Source: Dryocola sp032000125
GTDB lineage: Bacteria; Pseudomonadota; Gammaproteobacteria; Enterobacterales; Enterobacteriaceae
Length of the DNA stretch: 64,000 nucleotides
Assembly: GCA_032000125.1 (NCBI GenBank)
Contig: DAMALH010000002.1
Span: 62,001-126,000, forward strand
Reading direction: 5' to 3'
The position numbers and the translations under genes are program-made. Position 1 is the stretch's first letter. Each line of letters begins with the position of its first letter. Below are positions 35,600 to 43,214 of this stretch, piece by piece. Under the pieces are notes generated by a model. It saw only the letters and a program-made list of their open reading frames with translations. It ran no database searches and was not told the origin of the DNA.

Positions 35600-36046
35600 A
35601 TGAAAAAATTACTGCTTCTGACGGCCCTGGCGCCTCTTTTCAGTTTCGCACAGCCGCTCAACACGATGAATAACCCGAATCTGCCGGATTATCAGAACCC
35701 CAGCCAGCAGCGCATGCAGGTACAAATGCAAACGCAGCAGACGCAACAAAAAGGGATGCTGAACCAGCAGTTGCAAACCCAGACGCGCGTTCAACAACAG
35801 CATCTGGAATCGCAGATAAACAACAATACGCAGCAGCAACTGCGCGTCAGGCAGACGCTGCCTGACGCGCTGGACGCAGAAAAACAGCAGATGCTGCCCA
35901 ATACTAACGGCGGCATGCTCAGCGGCAGCGAGCGAGCGGCGCAGCAGGAGCACATGCTGCAGCCAAAAACCAACGGCAGCATGCTCAATTCCGGCGGTTC
36001 AGCTACCCCGCAGCCCACTATTCCGCTGAAGACTATCGGGCCTTAA
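35600..36046 (+). CDS. yhhA: DUF2756 protein YhhA, exported and Gln-rich
   Basis: 148 residues (E. coli 146). The start MKKLLLLTALAP was chosen because GGAGGAGG (35587-35594) precedes it. Signal peptide ends near FSFAQP. The mature part is dominated by Gln and Asn (QQ and QQQ runs between residues 30 and 85) and has a repeated LPNTNGGML / LQPKTNGSML motif. Function unknown. Likely periplasmic and disordered. Its stop overlaps the end of ugpQ on the other strand by 14 bases. Confidence 0.9.
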   Translation: MKKLLLLTALAPLFSFAQPLNTMNNPNLPDYQNPSQQRMQVQMQTQQTQQKGMLNQQLQTQTRVQQQHLESQINNNTQQQLRVRQTLPDALDAEKQQMLPNTNGGMLSGSERAAQQEHMLQPKTNGSMLNSGGSATPQPTIPLKTIGP

Positions 36047-36776
36047 AGTCCGGGCCGATGATATCGATTCTGTCGGTACAGATGGCGTCCACTCCCCAGC
36101 GCAGCAGCTTTTCCGCGTGCTGGGGATCGTTGACGGTATAAACCAGGATACGCAATCCCGCCGCCTTTAGCGCCTGCACCCGCGCTTCATCTAACAGCTT
36201 ATGATTTAAGTGAATCGACACGCAGCCGAGCCGTTCGGTTAGCGCGCGCCAGTCGTCACGCCATTTGTCCAGCAGCAGGCCACGGGGCAGCGACGGCGCG
36301 GCAATCTGTGCGGCTTCGAGTGCTCTAATGGAGAAAGAGGAAAGCAGCGGCGCAGCCTGTCCCTGCCACAGCTCGCGAGCCGCCAGCGCGACGGCTTTAC
36401 CGGTTTGGGTTTCCATGCCGGTCGTCGGTTTGATTTCGATGTTGGCCATCATGCCGTGCTGTTTACAGCGCTCCGCCACCTGTGAAAGCAGCGGCAGCTT
36501 TTCACCTTTAAACTTGCTGCCAAACCAGCTACCGGCATCGACATTAAGCAGCTTATCCCAGGTCAACTCTCCCGCGACGCCCCAGCCGTTGCTGGTACGC
36601 TCAAGCGTATCGTCGTGCAGAAGAAAAATTTGCCCGTCTTTTGAAAGCTTGGCGTCAAATTCAATCATGGCGTGACCGTACCGCGCCCCCATATCGATGG
36701 CGGCAAGCGTATTTTCCGGTGCCAGATTACCGCCGCCACGGTGGGCGACGACAGGCGGGTAAGGCCAGTTACTCAT
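36033..36776 (-). CDS. ugpQ: Glycerophosphodiester phosphodiesterase UgpQ
   Basis: 247 residues, equal to E. coli. Cytoplasmic GDPD enzyme that turns imported glycerophosphodiesters into glycerol-3-phosphate and an alcohol. Seen: AHRGGGNLAPENTLAA with the catalytic His/Arg, the metal-binding EFDAK, and HDDTLERTSNG with the second His. Overlaps ugpC by 4 bases (ATGA) as the last gene of ugpBAECQ. Confidence 0.97.
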   Translation of the reverse strand: MSNWPYPPVVAHRGGGNLAPENTLAAIDMGARYGHAMIEFDAKLSKDGQIFLLHDDTLERTSNGWGVAGELTWDKLLNVDAGSWFGSKFKGEKLPLLSQVAERCKQHGMMANIEIKPTTGMETQTGKAVALAARELWQGQAAPLLSSFSIRALEAAQIAAPSLPRGLLLDKWRDDWRALTERLGCVSIHLNHKLLDEARVQALKAAGLRILVYTVNDPQHAEKLLRWGVDAICTDRIDIIGPDFKAR

Positions 36777-37843
36777 AAACGTTGTCCATTTTCTGCGTCA
36801 AAGCAATGCAGATTTTCTGCCGGCAAGTGCAGCCATAGCGTGCTGCCCGGCTGCGGCCTTTGCTGGTGAGCGAGGCGCACAACCAGTTTTTGCGTACCCC
36901 AGCGGCCGTGAGCCAGATTATCTGCGCCGAGCATCTCAAGCGTGTCTACAACAAGCGGAATGCCGCCTGCGGCCTGTGAGCTTAGCGCAATATGTTCCGG
37001 GCGGATACCCAGCGTTACCGCTTGTCCTCCCAGGCGGGAATAAGCGCCGCCCAGCGGCAAGAGCGGGCCGTCGGCTGGCGCGAAACCGGTCCCCTCGGCG
37101 TTGATGCTTCCCTCCAGAAGATTCATGGCAGGCGAGCCGATAAAACTTGCGACAAAGCGGCTTGCGGGGCGCTCGTAAACCTCGACCGGCGTCCCTATCT
37201 GCTCGGCAACGCCCTTGTTCATTACCATCACACGCTGCGCCAGCGTCATCGCCTCAACCTGATCGTGGGTGACATACAGGCTGGTGGTTTTCAGGCGTCG
37301 GTGTAACTGTTGCAGTTCAAGGCGCATCTGTACGCGCAGCTTAGCGTCCAGATTGGAAAGCGGTTCGTCAAACAGGAATACCGCCGGATCGCGTACGATG
37401 GCGCGTCCCATCGCCACACGCTGGCGCTGCCCGCCGGAAAGCTCGCGCGGTCGGCGTTTTAACAGGCCATCAAGTTCCAGAATGCGCGCCGCTTCGGCCA
37501 CTTTCTGCTGAATATGTTCTTTGCCCATACCGCGGATTTTCAGCCCCCATGCCATGTTCTCTTCCACGCTCATGTGCGGATAAAGCGCATAGTTCTGGAA
37601 CACCATAGCGATGCCGCGTTCTTTAGGCTCCATGTTGGTGACGCGCTGGCGGTCAATCCAGATGTCGCCGCTGGTCACGCGCTCAAGCCCGGCGACCATG
37701 CGTAACAGCGTGGACTTGCCGCAGCCGGAAGGGCCGACCATCACGATAAATTCGCCGTCCGCCACGTCCACCGTCAGCGGCTGGATCACCTGGGTTTTAC
37801 CGTCCCAGCTCTTGCTTACTGCCTGTAGTTTCAGTCCTGCCAT
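36773..37843 (-). CDS. ugpC: Glycerol-3-phosphate ABC transporter ATPase UgpC
   Basis: 356 residues, equal to E. coli. MalK-type ATPase: Walker A GPSGCGKST, signature LSGGQRQRV, Walker B VFLFDEPLSNLDAKLR and the switch H in YVTHDQVEAMTLA. A C-terminal TOBE/regulatory domain covers about residues 240-356 (GIRPEHI). Powers import through UgpA/UgpE. It starts 3 bases after ugpE. Confidence 0.97.
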   Translation of the reverse strand: MAGLKLQAVSKSWDGKTQVIQPLTVDVADGEFIVMVGPSGCGKSTLLRMVAGLERVTSGDIWIDRQRVTNMEPKERGIAMVFQNYALYPHMSVEENMAWGLKIRGMGKEHIQQKVAEAARILELDGLLKRRPRELSGGQRQRVAMGRAIVRDPAVFLFDEPLSNLDAKLRVQMRLELQQLHRRLKTTSLYVTHDQVEAMTLAQRVMVMNKGVAEQIGTPVEVYERPASRFVASFIGSPAMNLLEGSINAEGTGFAPADGPLLPLGGAYSRLGGQAVTLGIRPEHIALSSQAAGGIPLVVDTLEMLGADNLAHGRWGTQKLVVRLAHQQRPQPGSTLWLHLPAENLHCFDAENGQRL

Positions 37844-37846
37844 GGG

Positions 37847-38692
37847 TTATTTCTCACTGTCGACCAGGCCACGCACAAACGCGCGCTGCATCACTAAAAC
37901 GATAATTACCGGAGGGATAAGGGTCAGCAACATAGCCGCCATCACCTGGTTCCACTGGGTTGTACCTTCGCCTGAGGACATCATCCCTTTGATGCCCGCC
38001 ACGGCGGTGCCAAGATCCACATCGCTGACGATCAGCAGCGGCCACAGGTACTGGTTCCAGCCGTAGATAAAGGTGATAACGAACAGCGCCGCCAGGTTGG
38101 TTTTCGACAGCGGCAGCACGATATCGCGGAAGAAGCGCATCGGCGATGCGCCGTCGATGCGTGCAGCTTCCAGCAGCTCGTCCGGCAGCGTCATAAAGAA
38201 CTGGCGGAACAGGAACGTAGCGGTTGCCGAGGCCATCAGCGGCAAAGTCAGGCCCGCATAGCTGTCGAGCATCTTCAGGTTAGCGATAACTTCCACCGTC
38301 GGGAAAATACGCACCTCCACCGGCAGCATCAGGGTGATAAAAATCATCCAGAAAAAGAGGTTGCGCAGCGGAAAGCGGAACCAGACGATGGCGAAAGCGG
38401 AGAGTATCGACACGGCGATTTTGCCCATCGTGATGCCCAGCGCCATCACAAAGCTGTTGAACAGCATCAGGCCAAACGGCGCGCTGTTGACGCCCACGCC
38501 GTTTACCCAGATGTTGGCTATGTTTTCCAGCAGATGCCCGCCGGGGATCAGCGTCATTGGCGTCTGGAATACGGCGGCGTTATCCAGCGTCGCGGCAACA
38601 AACGCGACATACAGCGGGAAGAGAATCACGATAATGCCGAGGATCAGCATGCTGTGGCTGAAAATCGTCAGCCCACGACGGTTCTCAATCAT
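37847..38692 (-). CDS. ugpE: Glycerol-3-phosphate ABC transporter permease UgpE
   Basis: 281 residues, equal to E. coli. MalG-type inner-membrane permease with six hydrophobic segments. The EAA loop EAARIDGASPMRFFRDIVLPLSK, which contacts UgpC, lies at about residues 185-207. Overlaps ugpA by 4 bases. Confidence 0.97.
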   Translation of the reverse strand: MIENRRGLTIFSHSMLILGIIVILFPLYVAFVAATLDNAAVFQTPMTLIPGGHLLENIANIWVNGVGVNSAPFGLMLFNSFVMALGITMGKIAVSILSAFAIVWFRFPLRNLFFWMIFITLMLPVEVRIFPTVEVIANLKMLDSYAGLTLPLMASATATFLFRQFFMTLPDELLEAARIDGASPMRFFRDIVLPLSKTNLAALFVITFIYGWNQYLWPLLIVSDVDLGTAVAGIKGMMSSGEGTTQWNQVMAAMLLTLIPPVIIVLVMQRAFVRGLVDSEK

Positions 38693-39576
38693 TGGTAGCG
38701 CACCTTACGTTCTACGAAACGGAACTGGATAACCGTCAGCACAATCACCAGCAGCATCAGCACCACGGATTGTGCCGCCGATGCGGAGAGATCCAGCCCG
38801 GCAAACCCTTCACGATAAATTTTGTAGATAAGCGTAGTGGTGGCCTGCACCGGGCCGCCGCCTGTTGCGGCATCGATAACCGGAAAGGTATCGAAAAAGG
38901 CGTACACCAGATTCACCACCAGCAGGAAAAAGCTCACCGGCGCAATCAGCGGCAGCGACAGCTTGAAAAAGCGCCGCACCGGTCCGGCGCCATCGATAGC
39001 GGCAGCCTCAACCAGCGAGCGGGGAATGGATTGCAAAGCGGCGAAGAAGAACAGAAAGTTGTAGCTGATCTGCTTCCAGACAGAAGCGAACACCACGAGG
39101 AACATCGCCTGCCCGCTGTTCTGAGCGTGGTTCCAGTGATAGCCGAACTGCTCCAGCACGTGGGTAAGCAGGCCGCGTCCGGGATTAAACAAAAAGATCC
39201 ACAGCACTGCCGCAATCGCCGGGGCAACGGCATAGGGCAACAGCATCAGCGTCTGGTATAAGCGGCTGCCGCGCACGACGTAATCCACCAGTGCGGCAAA
39301 GAACAGCGACACCAGCAGCCCGCTGCCCGCGACCAGGCCGCTGAAAATCAGCGTGGTGTAGAACGAGTCCAGATAGTAACCGTCATGGAAAAGCTGGGTA
39401 AAATTATCCAGCCCGACAAAGGTACTGGAAAGCCCGAAGGGATCGACGCTTTGCAGCGAATACCACAGGGCCTCGCCCGCAGGCCAGATGAAAAAGATAA
39501 CGGTGATAATCAACTGCGGCAGCACCAACGCGTAGGGGAGCCAGCCTGAGCGGAACACCGGACGAGATGAGGACAT
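38689..39576 (-). CDS. ugpA: Glycerol-3-phosphate ABC transporter permease UgpA
   Basis: 295 residues, equal to E. coli, from MSSSRPVFRSGWLP; an in-frame TTG 12 bases earlier is less likely. MalF-type permease with six membrane segments and the EAA loop EAAAIDGAGPVRRFFKLSLPL. Separated from ugpB by 123 bases that contain palindromes. Confidence 0.96.
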   Translation of the reverse strand: MSSSRPVFRSGWLPYALVLPQLIITVIFFIWPAGEALWYSLQSVDPFGLSSTFVGLDNFTQLFHDGYYLDSFYTTLIFSGLVAGSGLLVSLFFAALVDYVVRGSRLYQTLMLLPYAVAPAIAAVLWIFLFNPGRGLLTHVLEQFGYHWNHAQNSGQAMFLVVFASVWKQISYNFLFFFAALQSIPRSLVEAAAIDGAGPVRRFFKLSLPLIAPVSFFLLVVNLVYAFFDTFPVIDAATGGGPVQATTTLIYKIYREGFAGLDLSASAAQSVVLMLLVIVLTVIQFRFVERKVRYQ

Positions 39577-39612
39577 AGTTTTACTCAAATGTATGGATGA
39601 AGCTTAGCTCCT

Positions 39613-39688
39613 CACCCCGGCCCTCTTCCCAATGGGGCGAGGGAGAAAAGCGAATCGGTCGATCCCCTCTCCCTTTCAGGGAGAGGGT
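39613..39688. repeat. Paired CCCTC palindromes between ugpB and ugpA
   Basis: Two hairpin-forming blocks: CACCCCGGCCCTCTTCCC ... GGGGCGAGGG (39613-39643) and CCCTCTCCC TTTCA GGGAGAGGG (39665-39687). The second matches the palindromes at 11854, 15588 and 47401. It begins 12 bases after the ugpB stop, inside an operon, so it may stabilise the ugpB message or attenuate ugpAECQ. Confidence 0.75.
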
Positions 39689-39699
39689 GATTTTACAAA

Positions 39700-41019
39700 T
39701 CAAGACTTAGTCGACTGCTCAAAACGACGCAGAAGCTGATTCCCGCGTTCAACCGCGCTGTCTAAAGCCTGCTGAGGCGTTTTCTTGCCGGTCCACACGG
39801 ATTCCAGCTCTTCGTCCACGATGGTGCGGATCTGCGGCATATTGCCCAAACGCAGCCCTTTAGTGAACGATAACGGCGGCTTATTCAGCATCTGGCGAGT
39901 GGCGATATCCGCCCCTGGATTTTTCTCGTAGAAGCCCTGCTCGCGGGTCAGGTCGTAAGCGGCTTTGGTGATCGGCAGATAGCCGGTTTTCTGGTGCCAT
40001 TCGGCTGCGATTTCCGGCTGCGCAAGGAACTGCATAAATTCGGCAACGCCTTTGTAAGTTGCGGCGTCTTTACCCTGCATCACCCACAGGCTGGCACCGC
40101 CGATAATGGCGTTCTGCGGCGCGTTCGGCACGTCCGCGTCGTAAGGCATCATGCCCACGCCGTAGTTGAATTTGGCATAGTGGCGGATGTCGGCGAGCGA
40201 CCCAGAAGAGGCCGTGGTGATCGCGCAGTCGCCGTTATAGAACTTCTCGGTGGACTCGTCTTTGCGGCCAAAGTAGCTGAAATCGCCTTTTTTGTTCAGC
40301 GCTTCAAGCAGGGCGATGTGCTTTACCTGCTCCGGCTTGTTAAATTCAAGCACCGCATCGGTACCGTCAAAGCCGTTGTTTTGGCTGGCTACCGGCAGGC
40401 CGTGCCAGGCGCTGAAGTTTTCAATCTGGATCCAGCCCTGCCAGCCGCTGGCGTAGCCGCACTTCATGCCGGCCGCTTTAAGTTTGGCGGTGTACTCAGC
40501 CAGATCCTGCCAGGTTTTTGGCGGCTGCTCCGGGTCCAGCCCGGCTTTTTTGAAGGCGTCTTTGTTGTAGTAAAGCACCGGGGTTGAACTGTTAAACGGC
40601 TGGGAGAGCAGATGCCCTGTTTTTGCATCGCTGTAGTAACCGGAAACCGTTGGCACAAACTGAGATTCATCGAACTTGATGCCCGCATCGCTAAACACTT
40701 CATACATCGGCTTGATGGCTTTGGAGGCCATCATGGTCGCCGTGCCGACTTCGTAAACCTGAAGGATTGCCGGAGCGTTACCGGAGCGGAAAGCGGCGAT
40801 GCCCGCCGCCAGGTTCTGTTCGTAATTACCTTTATAAACCGGGACAATTTTGTAATCAGGATGCGTTTCGTTGAAGCGGCTCGCCAGGGAATCCACTTCC
40901 TTGCCAAGCTCCCCCTCCATTGAGTGCCAGAAAGGAATAGAGGTTGCGGCGAATGCGTTGCTGCTGAGTGCACATCCAAGCGCCAGGCAAAGGGCTGTAC
41001 GTCGTAACGATGCAGTCAT
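39700..41019 (-). CDS. ugpB: Glycerol-3-phosphate-binding periplasmic protein UgpB
   Basis: 439 residues (E. coli 438). The signal peptide ends at SSNAFA/ATSIPFWHSM. An extracellular solute-binding family 1 protein; FWHSMEGELGKEVDSLASRFN opens the mature protein and TASSGSLADI is a central family stretch. Binds sn-glycerol-3-phosphate and glycerophosphodiesters. First gene of the operon, preceded by Pho-box-like sequence. Confidence 0.97.
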   Translation of the reverse strand: MTASLRRTALCLALGCALSSNAFAATSIPFWHSMEGELGKEVDSLASRFNETHPDYKIVPVYKGNYEQNLAAGIAAFRSGNAPAILQVYEVGTATMMASKAIKPMYEVFSDAGIKFDESQFVPTVSGYYSDAKTGHLLSQPFNSSTPVLYYNKDAFKKAGLDPEQPPKTWQDLAEYTAKLKAAGMKCGYASGWQGWIQIENFSAWHGLPVASQNNGFDGTDAVLEFNKPEQVKHIALLEALNKKGDFSYFGRKDESTEKFYNGDCAITTASSGSLADIRHYAKFNYGVGMMPYDADVPNAPQNAIIGGASLWVMQGKDAATYKGVAEFMQFLAQPEIAAEWHQKTGYLPITKAAYDLTREQGFYEKNPGADIATRQMLNKPPLSFTKGLRLGNMPQIRTIVDEELESVWTGKKTPQQALDSAVERGNQLLRRFEQSTKS

Positions 41020-41081
41020 GTTTTGTCTCTCTTGTTATGAAGTTAAAAACGCTCAAACGCGCGTTTTTGTTCGCATCACAA

Positions 41082-41124
41082 CATGACATGCGCTTATGAC
41101 AGAAAAATAACCGACAGGTGACAG
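41082..41124 (-). promoter_or_regulatory. Candidate Pho boxes of the ugp promoter
   Basis: On the - strand CTGTCACCTGTCGG is followed by TTATTTTTCTGTCATAAGCG and CATGTCATG. These CTGTCA repeats resemble PhoB half-sites, and the TTATTTTTCTGT ... GCATGTCATG arrangement is also what I recall from the E. coli ugpB promoter. PhoB activation under phosphate starvation is inferred. Confidence 0.65.
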
Positions 41125-41132
41125 GATTATGA

Positions 41133-41411
41133 CTAAGGGATGATGGGAAAATGACCCGCGCACGCCCGCCGCAGTTGTTCTGCGATCTCTTCGACAGACA
41201 GTCGTTCGGCCGCTGCATTTACAGTGGGATCAACGAATTTACCGCCAGAGGGCAAACAAATCCCGTTTCGCCGTAGAAAAAGCGAAGTAATAAATAGCGC
41301 CGTGCGCTTATGCCCTTTCGCGGGCAGAAATGCCGGGAACGCCCGGCATTACCGTTAATGTCCTGTCATGAAACTAAGTTACTCGTCCGCTGAAATAAAT
41401 TGTACGGTCAT
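41133..41411 (-). pseudogene. Remnant of a Doc (death-on-curing) toxin gene
   Basis: Fragments of a Doc/Fic-fold toxin can be read on the - strand. The start MTVQFISADE, overlapping the antitoxin stop as ATGA, ends at a TAA. A shifted frame gives FHDRTLTVMPGVPGISARERA. Then a third part runs KRTALFITSLFLRRNGICL ... FVDPTVNAAAERLSVEEIAEQLRRA to a TAG at 41133. Compared with P1 Doc (LHD..., GLPGMSDPGRAEA, HIFNDANKRTAL), the middle of about 40 residues including the catalytic HxFx(D/N)xN is gone. Non-functional. Confidence 0.85.
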
Positions 41412-41629
41412 TTATCTGCCAGCGCTCTTATCTCGTCACCATGCTCGTTCATGATGGCGGCGAATTCTGCATCCATTTTTGCCTCCTGATAGCGCGCGAA
41501 CGCTTCAGCGCTAACGATCGCCGCTGGCTTTATAGCCACGACGAGTGATGGTCAGCGGTTGACCTTCAGCCGCTAAACCAGTGCAGCGGCCAGATGCTGA
41601 CGCGCTTCACTGTAATTCATGGTTTTCAT
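41408..41629 (-). pseudogene. Remnant of a Phd-type antitoxin gene
   Basis: A strong ribosome site (AAAGGAGG) precedes ATG, giving MKTMNYSEARQHLAAALV and then a stop. In another frame GQPLTITRRGYKA follows, and in a third SAEAFARYQEAKMDAEFAA ... GDEIRALADK, ending in TGA. Together these spell a complete Phd/YefM-family antitoxin (P1 Phd: INFRTARGNL, VEITRRG, DAEFA) broken by at least two indels. It pairs with the doc remnant in the classic overlapping order. Confidence 0.87.
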
Positions 41630-41691
41630 GCCGCCTCCTTTACGTACAGAAATGCTCTACGCGTCTGACGTACCACCAATAGTTTGGCTAT

Positions 41692-41718
41692 AAAAAAAGG
41701 AGCCCACAGGCTCCTTTA
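41692..41718 (-). terminator. liv operon terminator
   Basis: On the - strand: AAAGGAGCC TGTG GGCTCCTTTTTTT, 15 bases after the livF stop. Confidence 0.92.
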
Positions 41719-41732
41719 CGCTTGCGGGGAAA

Positions 41733-42446
41733 TTACCCGCCGAGATAAGCGCTGCGCACCGCTTCATTAGCCAGTAAGGCATCACCGGTATCTTCCAGCA
41801 CCACGTGGCCGTTTTCCAGCACGTAGCCTCGATCGGCAAGCTTCAGCGCCTGGTTGGCGTTCTGCTCGACGAGGAAGATGGTCATGCCTTCGCTACGCAG
41901 TTGTTCGATGGTGTCGAAAATCTGCTGGATAATGATAGGCGCAAGGCCGAGAGACGGTTCGTCCAGCAGCAGCAGGCGCGGCTGGCTCATCAGCGCACGG
42001 CCAATCGCCAGCATTTGCTGCTCCCCGCCGGACATGGTGCCCGCACGCTGGATACGGCGTTCATGCAAACGCGGGAACAGTTCGTAAACGCGCTTGATAC
42101 GCTCGTGATACTGGTCTTTGTCTGCGAAAAAGCCGCCCATCGCCAGGTTCTCTTCCACCGTCATACGCGAAAACACGCGACGGCCTTCCGGCACTATCGC
42201 TACCGCTTCACGCATGATGCGTGCCGTGTGCCAGTCGGTAATATCTTTGCCATCAAAGGTAATTTTACCGTTCGTCGCGCGTGGATCGCCGCATAACGTA
42301 CCTAATAGCGTTGTTTTACCGGCGCCGTTGGCACCGATCAGGGTGACAATCTCACCCTGTTTGATGTGCAGACTGACCTCGTGCAGCGCCTGAATCTTGC
42401 CGTAGTGGGCGCTAACCTGGTCAAAAGACAACATTACATTTTCCAT
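41733..42446 (-). CDS. livF: Branched-chain amino acid ABC transporter ATPase LivF
   Basis: 237 residues, equal to E. coli. Walker A GANGAGKTT, signature MSGGEQQML, Walker B LLLLDEPSLGLAP. Works with LivG as the ATPase pair of the LIV-I and LS systems. Starts directly after the livG stop with no gap. Confidence 0.97.
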   Translation of the reverse strand: MENVMLSFDQVSAHYGKIQALHEVSLHIKQGEIVTLIGANGAGKTTLLGTLCGDPRATNGKITFDGKDITDWHTARIMREAVAIVPEGRRVFSRMTVEENLAMGGFFADKDQYHERIKRVYELFPRLHERRIQRAGTMSGGEQQMLAIGRALMSQPRLLLLDEPSLGLAPIIIQQIFDTIEQLRSEGMTIFLVEQNANQALKLADRGYVLENGHVVLEDTGDALLANEAVRSAYLGG

Positions 42447-43214
42447 TTACGCCTCGCCCAGGTAAGCACGGATTACGTCAGGGTTATTACGGATTTGTTC
42501 CGGCGTGCCGTTTGCAAGCGGCATTCCCTGGTTAACGACGTAGATCCTGTCAGAAATGCCCATCACCAGCTTCATGTCGTGCTCAATCAGCAGCACGGTG
42601 GTGTTGTGATGGTTACGGAGTTCCATGATCAGCTCATCAAGCTCGTGCGTTTCTTTAGGGTTAAGGCCAGCGGCGGGTTCATCAAGCATCAGGATTTCCG
42701 GCTGCGTTACCATACAGCGGGCGATCTCCAGACGCCGCTGATCGCCATAAGCAAGGTTGCTCGCCTGGCGGTTTGCCTGTTCAAGCAGGCCGATACGCTC
42801 AAGCCAGGTGGCGGCGCGCTCCAGCGCTTCACTTTGCGCCCGGCGGAAACCCGGCGTTTTCAGCAGCCCGGAAAACACGCCGGTTTTAAGCTGCATATGC
42901 TGGGCCACCAGCAGGTTTTCAATCACCGTCATTTCACGGAACAGGCGCACGTGCTGGAAAGTACGAACCACGCCCATACGCGCAATTTGCTGGCCCGGCA
43001 GGCCTTCAAGGTGCTGGTCGCGCAGTTTAATGGTGCCGCCGGTCGGTTTGTAGAAGCCCGTCAGACAGTTGAAAACGGTGGTTTTACCGGCGCCGTTTGG
43101 GCCAATAAGCGAGACGATTTCCTGAGGATGCAGCTCCAGTGCAACATTGTTGACGGCGAGCAGACCGCCGAAACGCATCATCAGACCGTCTACGGATAAC
43201 AATGGCTGATTCAT
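42447..43214 (-). CDS. livG: Branched-chain amino acid ABC transporter ATPase LivG
   Basis: 255 residues, equal to E. coli. Walker A GPNGAGKTT, a signature region near LAYGDQRRLEIAR (the LSGGQ motif is replaced by AYGDQ, usual for this subfamily), Walker B ILMLDEPAAGLNP, and a long BCA-transporter C-terminal helix. Overlaps livM by 4 bases. Confidence 0.97.
   Translation of the reverse strand: MNQPLLSVDGLMMRFGGLLAVNNVALELHPQEIVSLIGPNGAGKTTVFNCLTGFYKPTGGTIKLRDQHLEGLPGQQIARMGVVRTFQHVRLFREMTVIENLLVAQHMQLKTGVFSGLLKTPGFRRAQSEALERAATWLERIGLLEQANRQASNLAYGDQRRLEIARCMVTQPEILMLDEPAAGLNPKETHELDELIMELRNHHNTTVLLIEHDMKLVMGISDRIYVVNQGMPLANGTPEQIRNNPDVIRAYLGEA

Noticed and set aside
41020..41732. Possible intact small genes in the ugpB-livF gap
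   Set aside because: All frames are short; the only protein similarity is to broken phd and doc fragments.
42366..43199. 277-codon + strand frame opposite livG
   Set aside because: Antisense shadow; livG is intact and fully recognisable.
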